Of a stretch of DNA of 64,000 nucleotides, positions 56,401 to 64,000 are shown in pieces. The DNA is from Rhipidocladum racemiflorum (lineage: Eukaryota > Streptophyta > Magnoliopsida > Poales > Poaceae), in NCBI GenBank assembly GCA_036346355.1, contig CM070570.1:45027592-45091591 (forward strand), in the 5' to 3' direction. Position 1 is the stretch's first letter. Each line of letters begins with the position of its first letter. The position numbers and the translations under genes are program-made. The notes beneath the pieces are model-generated. The model saw only the letters and a program-made list of their open reading frames with translations. It was not told the DNA's origin and made no database searches.

Positions 56401-57899
56401 CCTAATTACTGCTAGAATTCGATTTTCAAATCGAATCAAATTCAAACTTGATTCTTTTTGTGAGAATCGAACCCTAACGACATTGGATATATATATTCTA
56501 GGGTCATTTCCTTGGCTTTTGGAGCGAGGGTATCAAGGAAAACTCCGAAACTCAAGAAATTGACCTTTATGGACGAATAAATCCGACAAAGACTAATTAG
56601 GGTTCTTGGGTTGGTTCTTTCCCGAGAATGAAACCTCTACGGCACTAAGGACTAATAGAAGCCACTGTTGTGATTTTTGGAATCTTGGGACTTGGAGTAA
56701 CTCCAAAAGGCACAAAAATGCACTTTTTGCAAATCAATTTGAAACAAAAGGATTTGCAACTAACTATTAATTCTTTTTGCGCACAAGGTTCCACATGGCT
56801 TGACTCACATCTAGGGACTTAATTCACAATGATTGAACTCTTCGAACACGAAAACCCTAATTGCTACCAAATTCTATTTCCGACCTGAATCGAGTTCAAA
56901 CTCGTTTCTTTTGCCAAAGTCGAGCTTCAACGGCATCGGATTTACTCGAGAGCCGTTTCCCCCAATTTTTGGAGTTGGGGTTTCAAAGGGTTCTCCAAAA
57001 ATTCGAGAAAACTACTTTTAGATGATTAAATCTGATAAAGAGCCGATTAAGGTTTTCAGATCGAATCAATCACGCGAACTAATTCTCTTGAACCCAACCT
57101 AAGTCTAGCAACTCAACGAGACAACGATCTACCACTAGAACCACAATTTCTAGGGCTAGAACACAAGAGAAAAGAAGAGGGAAAAAGAGAGGAAAAAATG
57201 GGGTTTTGAGATCAAACCCTAATGGATTGATCCCGGGTTTGATTCCACCGGTCTTGAGGCTTGGTTAGAGCTTGGTGAAGCTTTCCACACCTTGATCAAG
57301 CCTTCTCCTAGCTCCACTTGGACTCAAACTTGCCGGGGAGAGAGAGGGAGAGAGAGATCAGTGAGGGAGAGGGAGAGAGCTAGGAGGAGGGAGAGAACAC
57401 GGGAGAGAGTGAGGAGTGTGAGGGTGCTGGGGGGTTTAGAGGGAGAGGGGAAGGCTATGGAAGCTGATGTGGCCGGGCACGGGCAGCGACGATCACCCCT
57501 AACCCCTGCCCCGACGAGTCGGCCTGCAGTACGGCCCCTAGGGAGCGGTAGTACCGCCCGACCGGTACTACCGCCCTAAGGCCGACGGTAGTGCCACTCT
57601 GGCTGCACTTCTTCCTGATTCTTCGCGATTTTGCTTCGGGGCTTGGGACGGAACTCAAGGAATTCAAGGGGATGGTTTTGGGACTCCAAAGGAAGGCTCT
57701 GGGATTTTGGTTACTAAGGATTTCGAAAGATTTTGACTAAACTTGAAACTCAGGGTTTCAGGTAAAAATCAGTCGAAACGACTCGAACAACTAAACCCTA
57801 ACAAGACTAACACCGAATCAAGAATCAGATTAAGATCCAACTGCAAACAAAACACGATTAAGCACATAATTAACTTAATTACAAATTCAAGGTGTTACA
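53471..57899 (-). repeat. Probable long LTR, minus orientation, about 4.4 kb
   Basis: On the minus strand it starts TGTAACACCTTG (57899) and ends CCCCCACACA (53471), next to the degenerate primer site. No gene lies inside. It contains GGTAGTACCG and CGGTACTACCG motifs (55910-56240 and 57540-57600), a tandem duplication of about 110 bp (about 56030-56235), a degenerate duplication of about 450 bp (around 56330-56610 and 56820-57070), and a GA-rich tract. No partner LTR or target duplication was found, so the boundaries are tentative. Confidence 0.4.
57338..57420. repeat. (GA)n-rich purine tract
   Basis: GAGAGAGAGGGAGAGAGAGA-type low-complexity DNA within the probable LTR. Confidence 0.8.
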
Positions 57900-58520
57900 C
57901 CATGTTATGAATAGCACTTGTTGTATTCAATATGAGGACAATGACCAGAATATATATAATAAATGAGGGTACAAAAGGAAAGTCTATGTAAGGCAATACT
58001 TAAACAAGGAAAACTTATATAAGAAAAACCTATATATAGAGTCTATATAAGATAATATTTATATCCTTAACATGCTCACTATTTGAGCACTCCATTGTTA
58101 GCGAGCATTCAGCCTTCATTTTGGCCACCCTCTATGCTTTTGTGTTCATTTGAATTTTAGGTGCTCTTAGTTAGATTCTATTCAATCTCTGTTTTTAATG
58201 ACTATGGACTAGTAGGAAGATTTGCGCGGTACGTCGCGCCATGCGAAATTTGATTCAAGTTTTTATTTCTGAAAAAAAGACAGGAATATCCAAGATAATA
58301 CACGTTTTGGAAAATATTAGAGATCGCTTTGGACAATATTAGATTTCGAGTTGCCAAAAAAATTATAGATGCCGAGTTTAATACCCTATGCGTTCACCGG
58401 GTAATATAAGAGATCGAGCTGCAAAAAAAAATTTATCTCCCTTGATTTTTCATTGGGAAAAGCGAGAAAGAACGGACAAAAACGGAGAAACGACGTAAGA
58501 AAAACAAAATTCCATTTTTT
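57900..58520. other. AT-rich DNA, no gene
   Basis: TATATAGA-type promoter-like sequence near 58030 but no coding region; probably repeat-derived. Confidence 0.35.
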
Positions 58521-58524
58521 TTTT

Positions 58525-58975
58525 TTTTGGAAAAACGGCAAACGAAAACAACATTTTTTCAGGAAAAACGAGCCATGAAAACAATTTTCCCGGGAAAAAT
58601 GAGGAAAAACGGTCAAAAACGGAGAAACAACGGACGAAAAACGAATTTCAATTTCTTTTTGGGAAAACGGCCAACGAAAACATTTTTCCCATGCTCCGAA
58701 GAAAAAACGGATCATGAAAACATTTTTTTCTTGGCAAAACGGAGAAAGGAAACGGACTCCCATTTGTTTGGGGAAAATGGCCACCGAAAACATTTTCCCC
58801 ATGCTCCGAAGGAAAAAACAGATCACGAAAACATATTTTCCGAGCAAAACGGAGAAAGGAAATGGTTTTACATTTATTTTGGAAAAACGGTTATCGAAAA
58901 TATTTTTCGCATGCTCCGGAGAAAAAACGAACCATGAAAACATTTTTTTTCGGGCAAAACGGAGAAAGGACCCGA
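58525..58975. repeat. Tandem repeat, about four units of 110 bp
   Basis: Units share GGAAAACGGCCAACGAAAAC, CCATGCTCCGAAGAAAAAAC and GGCAAAACGGAGAAAGGAAA. The last three copies (from about 58660, 58775 and 58880) are clear; the first is more diverged. Long Lys- or Phe-rich frames here are a by-product. Confidence 0.75.
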
Positions 58976-60326
58976 ACGTAAAGCGCGAGGACCTATTTGT
59001 CAGAATTTTGGACCTGTTCGCTATTTTGAAAAATTAGGAAAGGCCTCGTTCGCGATTCGCATTTAACGGGAGGTTCTTCCTGTAAAATAGCCAACGAGGG
59101 ACCTAAACGCGAACCGGGGAAAATATTTTCCTCTCACATAAAATCGCGCAAAGACACATTCGTAATTTCGAAGAACCGAAGGGTTTTTTCGCAAAAACAG
59201 GGGCGGACATGTGGGCACTCCAGTTGGCCTCCATTTTCTTCCCTTATAAGGGTGTTAATATGCGCCTATTCTGAAAGCGTATATGCAGTTGCCGTTATTT
59301 CTACTCCCTTGGTGTCAAATCTCTCATTTTGGAAGACATGAAGAAATTTTGACCATCAATATCTTTTTTTTTTAATATTTAGATTGGATACACGAAATTC
59401 ATATGTATAAATTTGCCTCAAAAATTATTTTCTTAAATATTATAATTTATTAATTTTATTGGGTGATATATTTATATTATAAAAGAAATTAGAAATCAAA
59501 GTTATGTTTTGAAGGCCATGTCAATGTCCAAAATGATATGTAGCACAGTTAAATGCAGTTTACATTGCCTAGTAGGGTGCCGCAAGGCACACCAAAAATT
59601 CAGTGAAACTAATAACAGAACCTATACTTCAGTGTGAAATCCAACTTGTATCAGTGAGGTGATTGGAACAAACATGGCACTATTGCATGGCATGGATGCT
59701 CCTCCAGATGCAACCCACATATACCGAAATGCTCCTTCAGAAGTAGCCGCAAGATCACCAATTGATCGAGGGCATAGCTGAATAATCAACAGATGAGACC
59801 CGAGGACACAGCACAGAGCAATTTTTATTTATAAGCTGAACCAGTATTCTTTTTTACTACTTAATTAAGAGGGCAATACACGAATGGATGATGGACCCTG
59901 CACATTACATTTTGTATCCTTCAATGAGCAAAAATGAATCAGCACATAATGCAAACCAACGGTTTGCTTCTTGTGCCCCTCCAACTCCATAGCCATCGCA
60001 CATATGGACTCAAGGTATCAGCAGAGTCTCATCAAACAAAGACCAATCGTACCCGGAGGACCAGAACCCTTTCCCACACCTGCCGAGTCCTAATATTTTC
60101 TTCCCTGCAAATTGTTAAGTAGGCCAATGTACATACATGTATTGATGATTCAGTCTACGATACAACTAATTTCTGTAACTTCTGACCGCCAGTGTGTCAC
60201 GGTTACTGTGGCTTTCACCTCTTGCCAGAAGGTTGATAAGCTGCAACCTCTGTAGAAACCAGGAGCCTGCATGGACTATGGCACATTCAAGGGTAGAGAT
60301 GAGATGAGAGCTACTATGTCTGCGGT
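58976..60326. other. Repeat flank and downstream region of beta-galactosidase
   Basis: 58976-59290 looks like the flank of the tandem-repeat element. 59300-60326 is AT-rich and includes the presumed 3' UTR of the beta-galactosidase gene. No other gene found. Confidence 0.4.
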
Positions 60327-61802
60327 TCAACCGCACGTAGCCTCAACAACAGCCCTTTTCATTGTCCCAGGGCACGGATCTCCACCAAATACCTCTGGAA
60401 CCACGCTTACCCCACAGCGTTCTTTGCCAATGCAGTTCTGCAGAAAGGCGTCAGCGTGAAAATAACATAGATTGCAGGTATAAACACGAGTGCGCATTTA
60501 AGAGTTCGGCTCTACTCAACGCAGTGGTCATTGCAGATCCTTTACCTTCCAAAATACGTCGTAGGACTTGTGTGCATGGCAGCCTCCTTCAGAGTAGCTC
60601 CCACAGGAGCCCTGTGGTGTGCCGAAGCTAGCAAATTTTATTTCAGTAATCTTCCGTCCATGATCACACCGGAGGTGGACCTTTGCTCTCGCGTAGTCCC
60701 TTGTGTGCCAATTCCTCATTGATGGCTGCCACTCCGACACATCGGCGCAGACGCTTCCGGTGGTTCTTTTCACCATCGAGATTCCGGCCGGGTCGCCACC
60801 CCACTCCTCGAATATCACCATAAGGTTCCCTGTCGGATTAAGCCATGAACGAGGAACATGGTACCTGAAAGACCATGACATTAATAGATGTGAGAGCTTC
60901 AGTAGTAAACTTAGACATGTAACACATGTTACCGTAGTGATACTTTTGTTGAGCGCCTACCATCTCTGAGAAGAGTCGCCGCAGTTGGTTTGACACTTTG
61001 TCTCGTCGTATTCACCACGGTAATCACAGTATCCACAAGTACCAGAGGCCTTGTAGCCAGGCCAATATCGACCAATGCCTTGTCCGTTTATCCAGATCTG
61101 CCCCTTGCCCATGCTACTCATGTCCAAAGCTAATGGCTCATCACCATCTGGCGCATTGAAAAAAGCCTGAAGAGAGGAAATTACAGCATAAATCTCCCGA
61201 GAAACAGTGATTCTCTCACAGGGATAGCAGTTAATCGTGTGTTAGGTTTCCCCATTACCTTGTACCACGTTAGAGGCTGCTTCTGCACGGGTTCTCCCCA
61301 CTCTACCGATGAGCTTCCACTAAGTGAGTGAAGGCTCAGAGCCTCACCTTTCAGACCAACCTCCACAAATACAGTAAGTTGTTTAGATCAAGTGTACAGC
61401 ACATTACTCCTAATGTTGATTGTTGATAACAATACAAAACAATGATATATGTAACCTGATAGGTCCATCTCTGCCACGTGAGATCTCTTCTTCCCTCATT
61501 CAGGCCATGCAATGTGACCGGACCGAGGATTCCAGCATTCCAAGTCTCAAAATGTTCACCCACATTCTACAAAAGAGGAAAATGGAAACGGACTCTTGGA
61601 AGGCTCAATAGCGCATTAAGAAGAGTACTATCTGCTCGTGAAGAAAACATCCACTTACCGGGAGACCAACTGCGATACTTAAGCAGGAAATGGTGTTGCT
61701 GCCTGCCCATAGTATCACATTTCCAGTGTATGTCAGTTTTGGGTTGTTTACGCTGCCATAGACAGTTCCTGCCAATGAATTGGAGAGCATATTGGAGATC
61801 AT

Positions 61803-61838
<36 letters not shown>

Positions 61839-63963
61839 CTCATGCTTTACCTGTTAGTTGTCCATTAATAAAAACATGCAAAGCATGACCAGCCGACATC
61901 ACAGTGAGCACGGGATTCTTGCCATTACTGAGGAACTGCTCATTCTGGGCAACATCAACACTGAAATTGAAATTTTTAGTACTCTGAATTGTAAAGAGGG
62001 AAAAATCATTTATTCAAATTTGCTGTGGAGTTAGGCTACTTACTATGTTGTGTACCACAAGTAGTCTGTGTTATCCCTCGTCACGTTTATCTGTTCCAGT
62101 AATCCTACTGCTGTAAATGGTTCATCACCAAGGGAATTTATCTCCTCATTGTACGACTGCCACGTGAATCCTCCAGCCCATTCCATTTTCATTTGTGAAC
62201 TCTGACTTCCAACCTGCATAAACGCATTATTTCAATTTGATGAGTTCAAAAATGATTAAAAAAAAAAGGTCCAAGTTCAGATCGGATGTAAAGTAAATTT
62301 ATAAACAATCATACATTAATTTATAATAGCAGTAGTAGTACAAACAAAATGCTATATGAATTAAATTGAAAGGAATAAATACCCAATTTAAGCAAGCAAT
62401 TCAATTAAATTCAGAAGTAAATCAAGTTGTAGCACGAACCAAAAATAACTCAAAGTGCCTGGACTCACCCTAGCTGTGTTGAAGACTGTTGTTTTGCAGT
62501 CTGGGAGAATACTTATGGACCAAGGAGGCAGATCATAATGCATTCCATTGAATGCTACCCTTACATAAGATACTTTATCCTTGTTCTCAAGGAATGCTGC
62601 ACAAGCTCCCATGCTTGATCTAAAAACGGATGACTGAACAGAAAATTACCAGAAGTCAGTTCTGAACAAAATATTGCAGGTCTGAAGGGCTGGAGAGAAC
62701 ATAATTTCATAACAACCAGTTGAGCACTCCCAAGTGAAGTTACAATAGGGTCTCCTGTCACCAAGGCTGGTTCGCAGAGCTTGATGGCTTTATGTAACTC
62801 CTTCAAGTGGCCCCATTTTTGTTCTCTCAACAAGCCTGAGGTAGTGAGGCTGGGAAACTCAGATCAACTTGGTAGATGGAAGAAGTATATAATGTAATTT
62901 TATAATATTGGAAATGGTAGAAAAATAACAGTTTATCTTCATTTAGCACCAAATGTCACCATAACATAGTAACTCTTATCCCATCAAAGGATCTTAAATA
63001 GCATGTGTTACATGTCCTTTTTATTTAGACAAACAATTTCTTTTCCAACTGCATCTTATAATGGATAAGAACCTTACATTACATCAAGCATTAGCATTCG
63101 ATGGATGAAATTTTTCCTTCAACTTGCAGACTAGGGATGTGAATTTGAATACTACACTGTGGACAGTACCGTATTGCTTGGTACTGTCAAGGGAGAAAGC
63201 TCTCAGAAAATACCTACACCTTTGTTTCACTGAAGTTCACTAGAAAGGAACATTCACCTCAGGCAATAAATCAAGAGGGGAAAACAATCAACCTTTAAGC
63301 ACTTAAGGAAAAATGTGCACATAAATGTTGCTTCAGACCAAAAATAAACATGTAGCAGCAACCTTTGCATGGCAGGAAATAGGTGCAAACTATATATCTC
63401 TTGCCAAAGTACACTATACATTTCAGGTGAACTAAACAACCATATGCAAGATAAACAACCATATGCAAGACATGGAGGGAGGGTGCTCAACTCACCATAT
63501 TCATCAATAGGAGCATCATAGTCGTAGCTAGTTGCAATGAATGGACCACCAGCCGTGCGCCCAAAGTTTGTTCCTCCATGATACTGATAAGTGGCGTCAC
63601 AACTTGAGACTACTCAATATTTTGATGACTTGATTAGCCTATAAGCTAAATAGCAAGGATCGACGGGACCTACCATGTAATAATTAACAAAAGAGCCACC
63701 CTTCTGGATAAACTTGGCAACACCATATGCTAGATCCTCTACAGGTCTATGTGGTACTGGAATACCAAAGCCCGTATACCTGCATTTAAGAGAACAAAAG
63801 AAATATACATAAGGAGAAAGATAACCACATGGCAATCATCCGGCCTTTCGAGAGAGAAAATTAGGGAAAATTACCAAGCAGTCCAAGCCTCGGTCCACAT
63901 GGTAGGCTTATGAGGTTTATTTGGGGAAAACCAGTCACAGTAAAATCCATTGCACGTGTTAAT
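60327..63963 (-). CDS. Beta-galactosidase, glycoside hydrolase family 35, with C-terminal lectin domain (5' end outside window)
   Basis: Thirteen exons on the minus strand: 63963-63875, 63779-63674, 63583-63496, 62835-62717, 62633-62469, 62213-62044, 61960-61851, 61768-61659, 61566-61456, 61360-61259, 61166-60961, 60864-60546 and 60437-60327. All have GT...AG borders and together give 602 codons with no stop or frameshift. Visible are FYCDWFSPN, the nucleophile Glu in MWTEAWT, YHGGTNFGRTAGGPF, the galactose-binding jelly-roll regions, and a SUEL-type lectin domain with GTPQGSCGSYSEGGCHA. Plant family members of about 840 residues have a signal peptide and act on cell-wall galactans and other beta-galactosides in the apoplast. 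The signal peptide and acid/base Glu would lie in the missing first 240 residues or so. Intron positions are regular. No sign of decay. Confidence 0.95.
61806..61836. repeat. (AG)n microsatellite in a beta-galactosidase intron
   Basis: 31 bases of alternating A and G, 15 bases from the splice donor of exon 61960-61851. It may be length-polymorphic. Confidence 0.9.
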
Positions 63964-64000
63964 CTGCCACCGGTAAATCACAGTAAGATCTAGCTGAGTG
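63964..64000 (-). other. Beta-galactosidase intron, running out of the window
   Basis: Ends in a GGCAG acceptor just before exon 63963-63875 on the minus strand. Confidence 0.7.

Overview
This window looks like nuclear DNA from a grass (Poaceae). The evidence is intron-containing plant genes with very GC-rich exons (the ACC oxidase gene), plant Ty3/gypsy, CACTA, Mutator, hAT and Tourist-type elements, and a MITE sitting inside a (TA)n microsatellite, a habit described for rice Micron elements. The species cannot be fixed from the sequence. Only two genes appear intact. One is a three-exon 1-aminocyclopropane-1-carboxylate oxidase gene (30689-31870, minus). The other is the 3' three quarters of a plant beta-galactosidase gene (60327-63963 and beyond, minus; 13 exons in view, the 5' end outside the window). 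Everything else is transposable-element DNA in several nested layers.

Region by region. 1-3380: CACTA-type termini with subterminal repeats, no gene recognised. 3390-26424: one composite Mutator-like element (MULE) with about 100-bp terminal inverted repeats and a 9-10 bp target-site duplication. On its minus strand it carries a decayed MURA transposase (22103-25041), a decayed plant-mobile-domain (PMD) gene (6640-9813) and a decayed GRF-like zinc-finger gene (4640-5930). Nested inside it is an 11.8-kb Tat-lineage Ty3/gypsy retrotransposon (10020-21842, duplication AAAAT). This has 670-bp LTRs that differ at three positions, broken gag and pol, dual RNase H, and an antisense gene of the 'putative gypsy type transposon' family. 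A 457-bp hAT MITE is inserted inside the zinc-knuckle codons of MURA. 26980-29990: a Tourist-like MITE, a hAT MITE, one end of a second related MULE, and a hairpin MITE flanked on both sides by (TA)n.

30.7-31.9 kb: ACC oxidase. 32.1-34.5 kb: hAT-like elements, one with internal 170-bp tandem repeats. 34.7-53 kb: nested LTR-retrotransposon DNA. It includes two oppositely oriented solo LTRs of one family (39175-41383 and 47718-49922, each with a perfect 5-bp duplication) and a 2.56-kb segmental duplication whose breakpoint lies inside one solo LTR. It also includes a 3.2-kb CACTA element (44093-47311, duplication ACA) that has captured exons of two unrelated host genes, a GT31 galactosyltransferase and valyl-tRNA synthetase. 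53.4-59 kb: further LTR-like and minisatellite DNA. 60.3-64 kb: beta-galactosidase.

The insertion order can be partly read from the nesting. The MULE was in place before the Tat element and the hAT MITE entered it. The solo LTR at 39175-41383 formed before the segmental duplication. The CACTA element and the other solo LTR entered older retroelement DNA. The Tat element arrived recently, judging by its LTR identity, yet its coding region is full of frameshifts. That suggests it moved as an already defective copy.
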